The position numbers and the translations under genes were made by a program. This document shows, in pieces, positions 26,904 through 36,156 of a DNA stretch of 64,000 bases (positions are counted from its first letter, which is position 1; the number at the start of each line of letters is the position of its first letter). A model generated the notes under the pieces. That model saw only the letters and a program-made list of their open reading frames with translations. It was not told the origin of the DNA and did not search any database. This stretch comes from Nitratireductor sp. (GTDB lineage Bacteria > Pseudomonadota > Alphaproteobacteria > Rhizobiales > Rhizobiaceae): positions 66,001 through 130,000 of the forward strand of contig JACKJU010000006.1 of the NCBI GenBank assembly GCA_020637805.1, read 5' to 3'.

Positions 26904-26934
26904 GCTGGTGCCATCACCCAGGATAAAAAAATGG
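26904..26934 (+). promoter_or_regulatory. Candidate preQ1-I riboswitch controlling yhhQ translation
   Basis: The leader has the order of a class I preQ1 aptamer: P1 5' arm CTGG (26905-26908), L1 TG, P2 5' arm CCAT (26911-26914), L2 CAC, P1 3' arm CCAG (26918-26921), A-rich L3 GATAAAAAA, and P2 3' arm ATGG (26931-26934). CACCC and ATAAAAAA are the same bases as in the Bacillus subtilis aptamer. The P2 3' arm is the yhhQ start codon and the AGGA ribosome-binding site overlaps P1, so ligand binding should block translation. The gene encodes a queuosine-precursor transporter, the expected target. Confidence 0.72.
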
Positions 26935-27551
26935 AGACACTCAAAGTGCGCCTTCTTCCCTACATCCTTGCCATGGCTATCGTTGTCGTGGCGTCCAATG
27001 TCCTCGTGCAGTATCCCTTCGCCCATTTCGGGCTTGGTGAAATCCTGACATGGGGGGCATTCACCTATCCCTTCGCCTTCTTCGTCAACGATGTCACCAA
27101 CCGCCGCTACGGCAGCGCGGCGGCCCGTCTCGTCGTGGTCGCCGGTTTCGTCCTGGCGGTTGCGCTGTCTGTCTGGCTGGCAACGCCCAGGATCGCCATT
27201 GCATCCGGTACGGCCTTCTTCGTGGCCCAGATGCTGGATACGAGTGTCTTTGGCGCGCTTCGCCGCCAGGCCTGGTGGAAGGCACCCTTCGTCTCGACCA
27301 TGTTCGGTTCCGCGATCGACACCGTGATTTTCTTCGGTATCGCATTTGCACCGGTATTTGCGGGCATTGATGCGGCTTTCGGCATGGAAGACGGTTCGCT
27401 CGGCTTCCCGGCAAGCCTGTTCGGTGTGGAGATGCCGCTCTACGCTTCGCTGGCACTGGGCGATTTCATGGTCAAGATCATGATCGGCGTGGCTGCGCTG
27501 CTGCCCTATGCCGGTTTCCTGAAATGGACGGACAACCTGAAGACAGCGTGA
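26931..27551 (+). CDS. yhhQ: Queuosine precursor transporter YhhQ
   Basis: Inner-membrane transporter of 206 residues for preQ0/preQ1 or related 7-deazaguanines used to make queuosine in tRNA. Six hydrophobic segments are visible. Family stretches include TYPFAFFVNDVTNRRYG (about residues 44-60), KAPFVSTMFGSAIDTVIFFGIAF and LGDFMVKIMIGVAALLPY. It lies directly behind the riboswitch candidate, with its ATG inside the predicted pseudoknot. It is a single gene followed by a convergent phytase-like gene. Confidence 0.93.
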   Translation: METLKVRLLPYILAMAIVVVASNVLVQYPFAHFGLGEILTWGAFTYPFAFFVNDVTNRRYGSAAARLVVVAGFVLAVALSVWLATPRIAIASGTAFFVAQMLDTSVFGALRRQAWWKAPFVSTMFGSAIDTVIFFGIAFAPVFAGIDAAFGMEDGSLGFPASLFGVEMPLYASLALGDFMVKIMIGVAALLPYAGFLKWTDNLKTA

Positions 27552-27571
27552 TCTTCAACGAGGGGGCGGCC

Positions 27572-28579
27572 TCAGGACTGCCCCTTTTCGTTGAGCACGA
27601 ATTCCAGCAGGATCGTTCGCTGGAAGGACTTGAAGTTGTCGTCGGATATGACGGAAAGAACCGTCTGGCCCCTGCCATTCGTCCACGCGGAAATGCCTTC
27701 CATGTTGTCGATCCCATCGGTCAGGCTGGCCTGCATGAGAACCTCGCCATCCAGTGTGGCGCCAGGTGCAATCTTCGAACCGTCGAACCTGCGAATGCGC
27801 ATGTCGAGGCCGATACTCCATCCGAACCTTCGCTCCAGGATGACGAGATCGCCATTCTCCAGGAAGGTGGCATCGGTGACCCAGAACTCGTCGCTCGCCT
27901 TGATGGAAAATTCGCGGATGTTCTTCTGATCAACGATGAAGGCGCGGTGATCGCCGGAAGCATTCGGCGAATGTTCGGCAATGGCCACGAATTTCCCGGC
28001 AACAGGGCTTGCCTTCGGAGCGAGCGCGATGGATTCGAGGCCTTCGTTGTAGGCTATCCTGAGCGGCTTGAAAGGCGGGCTGATGGTGCGCGGCTTGCCC
28101 GGCAGGCGGTTTTCGCCGAGATCGTAGGCGTTGATCCGGTTCAGCCGCTCGAAGCCCACATAGGCCGTGCTGCCCGAGATTTCCAATGCCTCGGAATCAC
28201 CCCAGTGCTTGCCGCCATAGGGCGTGCCATCGGTCTTGCAAAGGCATTTGATGCGAAGGTTCGAAATGCCGGTGGCTGCGCCGCCGGTGTTTCGCTGCAC
28301 TTCGGCCGTCATCCAGTTGGCCTCGTCCGTGACCATGTCGATCCGGCTGCCGTTATCTGAAAGGCGAAGGCCGGAGATGCCGCCGAAACGGCCGTCTTCG
28401 GATGTCAGTTTCAGCCCGCCTACAAAGGTAAGCGGGCTACCCTCTGCCAAAGGGAAGGAGGAAATCCGGCTTGATATGACCTGGGGATTCGCCACCTGCG
28501 CAGCGCCGCTGCCCATCACGGCGTGGAGTGCAAGGGCCGCGCAGCCCGCGAGGGCGAGTATCCTGAGTTTTCTCTTCAT
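27572..28579 (-). CDS. Exported phytase-like (esterase-like) beta-propeller protein
   Basis: About 335 residues beginning with a signal peptide (MKRKLRILALAGCAALALHAV; LAGC could also act as a lipobox). The mature protein matches the 'esterase-like activity of phytase' family, with FGGISGLRLSDNGSRIDMVTDEANW, YNEGLESIALAPKASPVAGKFVAIAEHS and NMEGISAWTNGRGQTVLSVISDDNF. The frame is open 22 codons further upstream. It converges with yhhQ and lies just downstream of cobT. Its substrate and role are unknown; the family name does not prove phosphatase activity. Confidence 0.78.
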   Translation of the reverse strand: MKRKLRILALAGCAALALHAVMGSGAAQVANPQVISSRISSFPLAEGSPLTFVGGLKLTSEDGRFGGISGLRLSDNGSRIDMVTDEANWMTAEVQRNTGGAATGISNLRIKCLCKTDGTPYGGKHWGDSEALEISGSTAYVGFERLNRINAYDLGENRLPGKPRTISPPFKPLRIAYNEGLESIALAPKASPVAGKFVAIAEHSPNASGDHRAFIVDQKNIREFSIKASDEFWVTDATFLENGDLVILERRFGWSIGLDMRIRRFDGSKIAPGATLDGEVLMQASLTDGIDNMEGISAWTNGRGQTVLSVISDDNFKSFQRTILLEFVLNEKGQS

Positions 28580-28654
28580 GGATGCTGCCAGTAATCTCGA
28601 ACTGCGGCGGGAAGCGGGCCGGTCAAAGACCCGCAGGCACAACAAATGGTCAGG

Positions 28655-30583
28655 CTAGCGGCGCGCCGCTTTCAAGGCCCCGGATTGCTTCAAGCCGCGC
28701 TGGCGGCTCTGGGCTTCCTGCCAGCCTTCCTCGGCGAACAGGGAGGCCAACTGCTCGGTCATCGCTCCAGCCAGTTCCTCTGCGTCAACGATTGTCACCG
28801 CACGCTTGTAGTAACGGGTGACGTCGTGGCCAATGCCGATTGCCAGAAGTTCAATGGGCGAGAAGCTCTCGATGTCGTTGATGACGTGGCGCAGATGCCG
28901 TTCCAGATAGTTTCCGGGATTGACCGAAAGCGTGGAATCGTCGACCGGCGCGCCGTCGGAGATCATCATCAGGATGCGGCGCTTCTCCGGCCGTCCCATC
29001 ATGCGCTGGTGCGCCCAGAGGAGTGCCTCGCCATCGATGTTTTCCTTGAGAAGCCCTTCTCTCATCATCAGGCCGAGATTGCTCCTCGCGCGTCGCCAGG
29101 GGGCGTCCGCACTCTTGTAGATGATGTGCCGCAGATCGTTCAGCCGTCCCGGCTGGGGGGGCTTGTCGGCCTTGAGCCATTTCTCGCGTGACTGGCCGCC
29201 CTTCCAGGCCTTGGTGGTGAAGCCAAGGATCTCGACCTTCACGCCGCAGCGTTCCAGCGTGCGGGCAAGAATGTCGGCACAGGTGGCGGCAACCGTGATC
29301 GGGCGGCCGCGCATGGAGCCCGAATTGTCGATCAGGAGTGTTACGACCGTGTCCCGGAAGACCGTCTCGCGTTCCATCTTGAACGACAACGGGGTCATGG
29401 GGTCGATGATGATGCGGGGCAGGCGGGCAGTATCGAGATAGCCCTCTTCGAGATCGAAATCCCAGCCGCGATTCTGCTGGGCCATCAAACGGCGCTGCAG
29501 CCGGTTGGCGAGACGGCCTACCACGCCTTGCAGATGGGCAAGCTGCTTGTCGAGAAAGGCGCGCAACCGGTCGAGCTCTGCCTCGTCGCAAAGTTCCTCT
29601 GCGGTAATGATCTCGTCAAACTCGGAGGTGAAGACCTTGTAGTCGGCATCGGGCGGGAGTTGCGAGAAAGGCAGCTCCGGGCGTTCGGCCTCACCGGGCG
29701 TTTCGTTGTCGTCGAGATCGTCGTCGTCGAAATCGTCCTCACCGGTTTCGACGGCTTCCATCTCTCCCTGTTCGCTTTCGGCGGATTCCTCAGTCTCTTC
29801 CGATTCGCCCTCGTTCTCGCCGGTGGCTTCCTCGTTCTCGCGCTGGGCGTCGTCCTCGTTGTCCTGGGGGTTCTGCTCCTGGTCCTCGGAGTTCTCGTCC
29901 TCCTGGTCCAGGTCCTCGTCGCCCAGGTCGTCGGCCATTTCCAGCGAGGCAATGAGATGGCGAATGGATTTTGCGAACTCGGCCTGGTTGGCAAGGTCCC
30001 CGTCGAGTGCGTCGATTGCCTTGCCCGCCTTGTCCTCGATGAAACCGCGCCACAGGTCGACGAAATGTTTTGCGCTGTCCGGCACCGGCATGCCGGTCAG
30101 CTTTTCGCGCACCACCATGGCGACGGCCTCCTCGATCGGGGCGTCGCTTCTTTCGATGGCGTTCTGGTAGTTGGCGCGGGAGTATTTATCTTCCAGCATG
30201 GCCGACAGGTTCGACTTCACGCCGGACATGTCGCGGGCGCCGATGGCTTCGCAGCGGGCCTGTTCGACGCTGTCATAAACGGCACGAGCGGCCTGTCCTT
30301 CGGGCGCGTAGCGCGCGTGGACTGCCTTGTCGTGGCAGGCGAGACGAAGCGCCATGGAATCGCTTGCACCGCGTGTAACGGCAAGCTGCGCCTTGGAAAA
30401 CTTGCGGCCGGGATCGGTGAGCTTGATCTGATCGCCGACCAGCACCGGACGGTCATTGGTGAAGACGACTTCCAGATCGCCCTTCTGGGCGATGGCGCGC
30501 GCGCAATTGGCGAGCGCCTGTTTCAGTGGCTCGAAATCGGGCGGCTTGGAGCCTTTCTTCTGGTTGTCGCCGGGACCGGCCAT
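28655..30583 (-). CDS. cobT: Aerobic cobaltochelatase subunit CobT
   Basis: Subunit of the ATP-dependent CobNST complex that inserts cobalt into hydrogenobyrinic acid a,c-diamide in aerobic cobalamin synthesis. It has 642 residues: an N-terminal domain, a strongly acidic region of Glu/Asp/Gln (about residues 210-310), and a C-terminal von Willebrand A domain with the MIDAS motif LLIDNSGSMRG and a later MISDGAPVDDSTL. It follows cobS by 36 bases on the same strand. The large subunit cobN is not in the window. Confidence 0.95.
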   Translation of the reverse strand: MAGPGDNQKKGSKPPDFEPLKQALANCARAIAQKGDLEVVFTNDRPVLVGDQIKLTDPGRKFSKAQLAVTRGASDSMALRLACHDKAVHARYAPEGQAARAVYDSVEQARCEAIGARDMSGVKSNLSAMLEDKYSRANYQNAIERSDAPIEEAVAMVVREKLTGMPVPDSAKHFVDLWRGFIEDKAGKAIDALDGDLANQAEFAKSIRHLIASLEMADDLGDEDLDQEDENSEDQEQNPQDNEDDAQRENEEATGENEGESEETEESAESEQGEMEAVETGEDDFDDDDLDDNETPGEAERPELPFSQLPPDADYKVFTSEFDEIITAEELCDEAELDRLRAFLDKQLAHLQGVVGRLANRLQRRLMAQQNRGWDFDLEEGYLDTARLPRIIIDPMTPLSFKMERETVFRDTVVTLLIDNSGSMRGRPITVAATCADILARTLERCGVKVEILGFTTKAWKGGQSREKWLKADKPPQPGRLNDLRHIIYKSADAPWRRARSNLGLMMREGLLKENIDGEALLWAHQRMMGRPEKRRILMMISDGAPVDDSTLSVNPGNYLERHLRHVINDIESFSPIELLAIGIGHDVTRYYKRAVTIVDAEELAGAMTEQLASLFAEEGWQEAQSRQRGLKQSGALKAARR

Positions 30584-30619
30584 CTTGTTTCAGTCCGTAT
30601 TGCCGTCAGGTGATCCGAA

Positions 30620-31588
30620 TTATCCAACCACCAGGTTGGCCACGCTCTCGGTTATCTCCTCGCCAAAGACGCGCTGGTAGAACTCTGCCACGGTGGCGCG
30701 TTCCAGTTCATCGCACTTGTTAAGGAAGGTCAGGCGGAAGGCAAAGCCGATATCGTTGAATATCTCGGCGTTCTCCGCCCAGGTGATGACGGTACGCGGG
30801 CTCATCACGGTCGAAAGATCGCCGTTGATGAAGGCGTTGCGCGTCATGTCGGCGATGCGGACCATCTTCGAAACGGTTTCGCGGCCCTTGTCGCCGGCAA
30901 AGCTCTTGACCTTGGCGAGGATGATGTTGGTTTCCTCGTCATGCGGCAGGTAGTTGAGGGAGGTGACGATGGACCAGCGGTCCATCTGCGCCTGGTTGAT
31001 CTGCTGCACACCGTGGTACAGGCCGGTCGTGTCGCCAAGGCCAATGGTGTTGGCGGTGGCAAACAGGCGGAAATAGGGGTGCGGGGTGATGACGCGGCTC
31101 TGATCAAGCAGGGTCAGGCGGCCCGAGGATTCCAGCACGCGCTGGATGACGAACATGACGTCCGGGCGTCCGGCGTCGTATTCGTCGAAGACAAGCGCAA
31201 CATTGTGCTGATAGGCCCAGGGCAGGATGCCGTCCTTGAACTCGGTGATCTGCATACCGTCCTTAACGACGATGGCATCCTTGCCGATCAGGTCGATACG
31301 GCTGACATGGCTGTCGAGGTTGATACGGACACATGGCCAGTTGAGACGTGCGGCCACCTGTTCGATATGGGTCGACTTGCCCGTGCCATGGTAACCCGTC
31401 ACGATGACGCGGCGGTTGTAGGCAAAGCCCGCCAGAATGGCGAGAGTCGTCTGCTTGTCGAACAGGTAGTCGGGATCGACTTCCGGCACGTATTCGGTGC
31501 GCTCGGAGTAGGCCGGGCAAACCATGTCGGAATCGATGTTGAATACGTCGCGGACCTTTACCTTCGTGTCCGGAACACCTTCGGTCAT
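30620..31588 (-). CDS. cobS: Aerobic cobaltochelatase subunit CobS
   Basis: AAA+ ATPase subunit of cobaltochelatase, 322 residues, forming a ring with CobT. Walker A is GYHGTGKSTHIEQVAARL (about residue 62), Walker B is ALVFDEYDAGRPDV, and sensor regions follow (FRLFATANTIGLGDTTGLYHG). The CobS N-terminus (VRDVFNIDSDMVCPAYSERTEYVPEVDPDY) is intact. It is the first gene of the cobST pair. No cobalamin riboswitch was recognised upstream. Confidence 0.96.
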   Translation of the reverse strand: MTEGVPDTKVKVRDVFNIDSDMVCPAYSERTEYVPEVDPDYLFDKQTTLAILAGFAYNRRVIVTGYHGTGKSTHIEQVAARLNWPCVRINLDSHVSRIDLIGKDAIVVKDGMQITEFKDGILPWAYQHNVALVFDEYDAGRPDVMFVIQRVLESSGRLTLLDQSRVITPHPYFRLFATANTIGLGDTTGLYHGVQQINQAQMDRWSIVTSLNYLPHDEETNIILAKVKSFAGDKGRETVSKMVRIADMTRNAFINGDLSTVMSPRTVITWAENAEIFNDIGFAFRLTFLNKCDELERATVAEFYQRVFGEEITESVANLVVG

Positions 31589-31871
31589 TGAAACAGCTCC
31601 AAATCCTCAATCGTCCGCAATGGACGTAATTATTCCGTTCAAGAAAGACATGGCCCAAGGCGAAGGGACAATCCGCTCACCCGTGTATTCGGCCAGCAAT
31701 TTTTGCCTTTCCGCAAGCAATCGAAATATTGCACTGCGGCAGTCCGGAATCCGGTTACTGGATTAACCCGTTTTGGCAGGGGAAACAATGGCGCGAAACG
31801 GCTTTGTGTAACGGCGACAATGCCGTTGAAGCGGCAGGCCGGGACAGGGCGCGTTCGCAGAACTGCCAGGG

Positions 31872-32513
31872 TCAGCAGAAGCCCGACTGCTTCAACTGCT
31901 TGTAGGCAACGATGATCGATCTCAGACGCTCTTCCGAAGAGCGGTCTCCGCCATTGGCGTCCGGGTGGTTCTGCTTGACCAATAGCTTGTAGCGGCTCTT
32001 GATCTGCTCTGCCGTTGCACTTTCCGGCAGGTTCAGGGTCTCGAGCGCGCGCCGTTCAAGCGTCTTGAGCTTGCGCTGGCGGTTGATGTGCAGGCGTCCG
32101 GCGCGGGCGTTTGCAGCGTAGTTGCCGCGATTCTTGATACGCTCGGCGGCTGCGTCTCGCGGATCGTAGCTGGTCTGGCCGCCGGTGGCACCCCACTTGT
32201 TGGCGCCCATGGCCCAGGTTGGCCGCATGCCGGTGATCGAATCCTTCTGGAACTTGGCGATCGAATCGTCATCCAGTCCCGAGAAGTAATTGTAATTCTT
32301 GTTGTATTCCTTCACGTGCTCGAAACAGAGGCTGATGTACTCGCCTTCGCGATTGCGGCCGAGCGGTGCCTTGTGCGTGGCAGGCCGGTCGCAGCCGTTC
32401 CATTGGCAGCAATTCTCGTCCGAATCCGGTACAGAGGCAGCCGTCTTCGGTGCCTTTGCCTTGGCGGACTTGTTGATCCGGATCGAATCGAAATATTTCG
32501 AGGTGGGTTTCAT
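31872..32513 (-). CDS. J-domain protein with N-terminal Cys/His cluster
   Basis: A 213-residue DnaJ-family protein. The J domain is at the C-terminus (about residues 145-210, ETLNLPESATAEQIKSRYKLLVKQNHPDANGGD) with the HPD tripeptide that stimulates DnaK. The N-terminal half has a possible zinc site, CCQWNGCDRPATHKAP followed by ISLCFEHVKEYN. It lacks the G/F linker and CxxCxGxG repeats of true DnaJ. It lies upstream of cobS on the same strand and is divergent from bolA, an order common in Rhizobiales. Confidence 0.88.
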   Translation of the reverse strand: MKPTSKYFDSIRINKSAKAKAPKTAASVPDSDENCCQWNGCDRPATHKAPLGRNREGEYISLCFEHVKEYNKNYNYFSGLDDDSIAKFQKDSITGMRPTWAMGANKWGATGGQTSYDPRDAAAERIKNRGNYAANARAGRLHINRQRKLKTLERRALETLNLPESATAEQIKSRYKLLVKQNHPDANGGDRSSEERLRSIIVAYKQLKQSGFC

Positions 32514-32660
32514 AGCCCGTATTTAGTCCCATCGCCGCGCATGAACAAGAATTGACAATCGGTTTTGTTGCCGCCAAAAAGCCCGGTTAGGGCGCTTCGT
32601 GCGTCGAGTATCAATTGTACCGGCAAGTCCGCGTCAGTCCTCCAACCCCGGAACCCTTCC

Positions 32661-32957
32661 ATGAGCTTCAGCAAGAGCATCGAATCGAAACTGCGTGAGA
32701 AGTTTTCTCCGCAGGCTCTGGAGATTGTCAACGAGAGCCATTTGCACGCCGGTCATCAGGAAAGTTTCGACGGTTCGGGGGAAACCCACCTGCGGATCCG
32801 CATCGTTGCCGACGCATTCAAGGGCATGGGGCGCGTCGACCGGCACCGGGCGGTAAATGCACTGATTGCCGATGAGATAGCCGAAGGCCTTCATGCGATC
32901 GCGATCACTGCCCTTGCGCCGGACGAGCCGGGCGCACAACGCCAACCGGTGCAGTAG
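32661..32957 (+). CDS. bolA: BolA-family protein
   Basis: A 98-residue stress and iron-sulfur-related regulator that usually partners a monothiol glutaredoxin. The BolA fold is evident (IESKLREKFSPQALEIVNESHLHAGH, then GETHLRIRIVADAFKGMGRVDRHRAVNALIADEI) with the conserved cluster-ligand histidine in SHLHAGH. The frame is open to 32565, but ATG 32661 matches the family start. It is divergent from the J-domain gene and converges with the CorC-type gene seven bases away. Confidence 0.92.
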   Translation: MSFSKSIESKLREKFSPQALEIVNESHLHAGHQESFDGSGETHLRIRIVADAFKGMGRVDRHRAVNALIADEIAEGLHAIAITALAPDEPGAQRQPVQ

Positions 32958-32964
32958 AAGCCCC

Positions 32965-34224
32965 TCAAAGATTTCGAATACGCAATCGCGTGACTCGGTT
33001 CTTCTCGCGCTTGAGAATGATGAAGCGCTTGCCGTAGAAGGTGAAGGCCTGCTTCTCCTCGGGGATCATCTGCGCCGCGTGAATGACCAGTCCGGCAATC
33101 GTGGTTGCTTCCTCGTCCGGCAGCTTCCAGTCCAGCGCGCGGTTGATGTCGCGTATCGGGACCGAGCCGTCCACGAGAATGGAACCGTCCGGTTCGGTCT
33201 TGACACCCGAGACCTCGACATCGTGTTCGTCGGCAATGTCACCGACAATTTCCTCGATGATGTCTTCGAGCGTGACCAGGCCCAGCACCTCGCCATATTC
33301 GTCCACCACCAGCGCCATGTGCGCCTTCTTGCGCAGAAATGCGTTCAGCTGATCGCGAAGCGTGGTGGTTTCGGGAACAAACCATGGCTTGGCCACGAGT
33401 TTTTCGAGGTCCAGATTGCTGATCTTCTCACCGTGCCCGATGGCGCGCAGTACGTCCTTGGCATGAATGATCCCGACGATGTTGTCGCTGTCCCCGCGCC
33501 ATACCGGCATTCGCGTATACGGGCTGGAGAGAATTTGCTCGACGAGTTGCTCTTTGGGTTCGTCCAGATCAAGCGACAGCATGCTTGTCCGGTGGATCAT
33601 TACGTCGGAGACCTCCAGGTCGTGCAGGTCCAGCACGCCGCCCAGGCGGTCGCGGTCATCCTTCACCACCACGCCTTCCTTGTGGAACACCTCGAAGGCG
33701 CCGCGCAGTTCTGCGTGAGCGGACAACATGTCGGTCTCCGAATCGAGCTTGACGCCGAACATGCCGAGAATTCGCCTGACGAGCCCGTTGATCAGGTAGG
33801 CGAACGGGGCAAGGGCAAGAACGACCGGATGGATAATGGGCGCGACCGCGATGGCAAAGCGGTCTGCATTGGCGATGGCCCACGATTTCGGCAGCACCTC
33901 CGAAAAGATCACCACGATGATCGTCATGACGATTGTTGCGATGAAGACGCCTGCTTCGCCGAACAGCTTCAGGAAGACGCTGGTGGCCAGCGCCGAAGCC
34001 AGAATGTTTACGAGGTTGTTGCCGATCAGCAGCGTCGAAATTAGGCGGTCACGTTTGGCGATAAGGCGGGTGACCAGATTTGCCCTGTGGTCGCCAGCTT
34101 CCTCCAACTGGTGCAGCCGCGCCTTGGATGCTGCAGTCAGTGCAGTCTCGGAACCGGAAAAAAATGCGGAAAGCGCCAGCAGTACGAAGATTGCCGCCAG
34201 CATCAACCAATAAAGTGTCGTCAT
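32965..34224 (-). CDS. CorC/HlyC-type membrane protein with CBS domains
   Basis: A 419-residue protein: N-terminal CNNM/DUF21 membrane domain (about 1-190, with LSAFFSGSETALTAASKARLHQLEE), a pair of CBS domains (about 210-330), and a C-terminal CorC_HlyC domain. The family is linked to magnesium/cobalt efflux or envelope metal balance, not to haemolysis in most bacteria. Three bases separate it from aroB upstream, so it is probably the third gene of an aroK-aroB transcript. Confidence 0.9.
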   Translation of the reverse strand: MTTLYWLMLAAIFVLLALSAFFSGSETALTAASKARLHQLEEAGDHRANLVTRLIAKRDRLISTLLIGNNLVNILASALATSVFLKLFGEAGVFIATIVMTIIVVIFSEVLPKSWAIANADRFAIAVAPIIHPVVLALAPFAYLINGLVRRILGMFGVKLDSETDMLSAHAELRGAFEVFHKEGVVVKDDRDRLGGVLDLHDLEVSDVMIHRTSMLSLDLDEPKEQLVEQILSSPYTRMPVWRGDSDNIVGIIHAKDVLRAIGHGEKISNLDLEKLVAKPWFVPETTTLRDQLNAFLRKKAHMALVVDEYGEVLGLVTLEDIIEEIVGDIADEHDVEVSGVKTEPDGSILVDGSVPIRDINRALDWKLPDEEATTIAGLVIHAAQMIPEEKQAFTFYGKRFIILKREKNRVTRLRIRNL

Positions 34225-34227
34225 GGT

Positions 34228-35337
34228 TCAGGTGACCTCTTTGAGAAACTGAAGCACCTCCGAGGAGGGCACGTCTCTGGCAATGTAGGATTGCCCGACG
34301 CCTTTTGTAAGGATGAAGGTAAGCTTGCCGCGCGAGACCTTCTTGTCCTGGGCGATGTAGTCGAGCAATTTTTCGGGTCCCGGCAGGTCTCCGGGGATTT
34401 CGCCAATGGTAACCGGCAAGCCAGCGACCCGCAGATGCGCTTCGACCCGGTTCACATCATCCATCGAACACAGGTTGAGACGGTTGGAGAAGCGGTGCGC
34501 CAGAGCCATCCCGATGGCCACACCTTCACCATGTACGAGGCGGGAACCATCGTAGCGCGTGGCGCTTTCCAGCGCATGACCAAAGGTATGTCCCAGGTTC
34601 AGAAGTGCGCGCAGCCCGCCTTCCAGTTCGTCGCGGGCGACAACATCGGCCTTGGACTGGCAGGATACGGCGACCGCCTCTACCAGTTCGGGGCCGAATG
34701 CGAACACCTTCTGGCGGTTGCGTTCGAGCCATTCGAAGAAATCGGGCCGGTCGATCAGCCCGTACTTGGCGACCTCGGCGTAGCCTGCCCTGAATTCGCG
34801 CGGCGAAAGTGTCTTCAGCACATCGGTATCGGCGAGTACCAGGCGAGGCTGATGGAAGGCGCCGATCAGGTTCTTGCCCTGGGGCGCGTTGATGCCGGTC
34901 TTGCCGCCGACCGATGAATCGACCTGGGCCAGGAGCGAGGTTGGTATCTGGACGAAATCCATCCCGCGGCGGGTAACGGATGCGGCAAATCCGGCAAGGT
35001 CGCCCACCACCCCGCCGCCAAGTGCCAGTACGAGATCCCGCCGTTCCAGCCTGGCGTCCAGCAGACCTCCGACGACGTGCTCGAAGACGGCCATGCATTT
35101 GGTCTGTTCGCCCGGCTCGACTTCAAGCGTTGAATGCTCGATGCCAACGGCATCGAGGGAGGCGCGGAGTGCTTCGCCGTGCGCCGCATTGACATTCGCG
35201 TCGGTCACGATGGCACAGCGCGCGCCCGGCGATATCGCTTTGATCCGCTCTCCCGCCTGGGCCAGAACACCCGGTCCGATGACGATGTCGTAGGAGCGCT
35301 CGCCAAGGTCGACGGTCACGGTCTTCTGGATGGACAC
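34228..35337 (-). CDS. aroB: 3-dehydroquinate synthase
   Basis: Second step of the shikimate pathway, converting DAHP to 3-dehydroquinate with NAD and a divalent metal. It has 369 residues. Family motifs include ALGGGVVGDLAGFAASVTRRG, QIPTSLLAQVDSSVGGKTGIN and NLGHTFGHALESAT with metal-ligand histidines. It follows aroK by 23 bases and precedes the CorC-type gene, the standard order in Rhizobiales. Confidence 0.96.
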   Translation of the reverse strand: MSIQKTVTVDLGERSYDIVIGPGVLAQAGERIKAISPGARCAIVTDANVNAAHGEALRASLDAVGIEHSTLEVEPGEQTKCMAVFEHVVGGLLDARLERRDLVLALGGGVVGDLAGFAASVTRRGMDFVQIPTSLLAQVDSSVGGKTGINAPQGKNLIGAFHQPRLVLADTDVLKTLSPREFRAGYAEVAKYGLIDRPDFFEWLERNRQKVFAFGPELVEAVAVSCQSKADVVARDELEGGLRALLNLGHTFGHALESATRYDGSRLVHGEGVAIGMALAHRFSNRLNLCSMDDVNRVEAHLRVAGLPVTIGEIPGDLPGPEKLLDYIAQDKKVSRGKLTFILTKGVGQSYIARDVPSSEVLQFLKEVT

Positions 35338-35360
35338 GGGCTTGCCTCCGGTTCTAGCGG

Positions 35361-35978
35361 TCAGTCTGAAGATGGCTGTTGAAGCGCTTGTTCAAGGGCG
35401 CGAAGTACGGCGTCGCGCGTCCTGCCCTTCGACTCACGCGAGGATTCGACATGTATGTCTGCCAGCGCGTAGACGGGCTCGCGCTTTTTCATCAATTCCG
35501 CGAGCGTTGCGCGCGGGTCCTTTGTCTGCAGCAGCGGGCGTGTACCGGGGCGCTTGAGTACCCGACCCATCAGGAGCTCGATGTCTCCCTTCAGCCAGAT
35601 CGAAATCGCATGTTCAGCAATGTTGCGCCGCGTGGTGCCCGACATGAAGGCGCCGCCACCGAGCGAAATCACGGCTGGTCCGTCCCGCAGGAGACGTTCA
35701 ATGACCCTTTCCTCGCCGGAGCGAAAATAGGGTTCGCCATGCTTCTCGAATATCTCGGGGATCTCCATGTTCGCCGCTTTGACGATCTCGGCGTCGGAAT
35801 CGAAGTACGGAACCTTGAGCGCTGAGGCAACCATCTTGCCGATTGCCGTCTTTCCCGAACCCATCATGCCCACAAAGACAAGAGACCGGCCGTCCAGCAG
35901 ACTGGCCAGCGTCTTTCTGTCGGGCACCTTTCCCGATGTGTCCTGATCCACGGTATCCGGCTTCGTATTCGCGTTCAT
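35361..35978 (-). CDS. aroK: Shikimate kinase
   Basis: Phosphorylates shikimate at the 3-hydroxyl. The 205 residues start with a poorly conserved N-terminal extension of about 30 residues, then the P-loop GMMGSGKTAIGKM (about residues 36-48), FDSDAEI, ISLGGGAF and the lid/adenine-binding region. Start ATG 35978 is preceded by GGAG two bases away, which is close; the frame stays open far upstream without a likely start. It is the first gene of the aroKB unit. Confidence 0.93.
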   Translation of the reverse strand: MNANTKPDTVDQDTSGKVPDRKTLASLLDGRSLVFVGMMGSGKTAIGKMVASALKVPYFDSDAEIVKAANMEIPEIFEKHGEPYFRSGEERVIERLLRDGPAVISLGGGAFMSGTTRRNIAEHAISIWLKGDIELLMGRVLKRPGTRPLLQTKDPRATLAELMKKREPVYALADIHVESSRESKGRTRDAVLRALEQALQQPSSD

Positions 35979-36156
35979 TTCTCCGGCGCCTTCCGCAAGG
36001 GCGCTCTCCCTTCCAATTCGAAGGCCCAAGCACACCAAAGTGCACAAAAGGTCAAGCCGTTGGTTGGCAAGCCAAAGGTTTATTTGACCGATGTGCGGCA
36101 ATTGGCGTTGAAATCGCGGGCCGCTTTCCGCTAAATGGCCAAGATGGGGAGTAACC

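Noticed and set aside
31589..31871. Cobalamin riboswitch ahead of cobS
   Set aside because: No B12-box-like sequence or matching structure was recognised in the 283-base gap.
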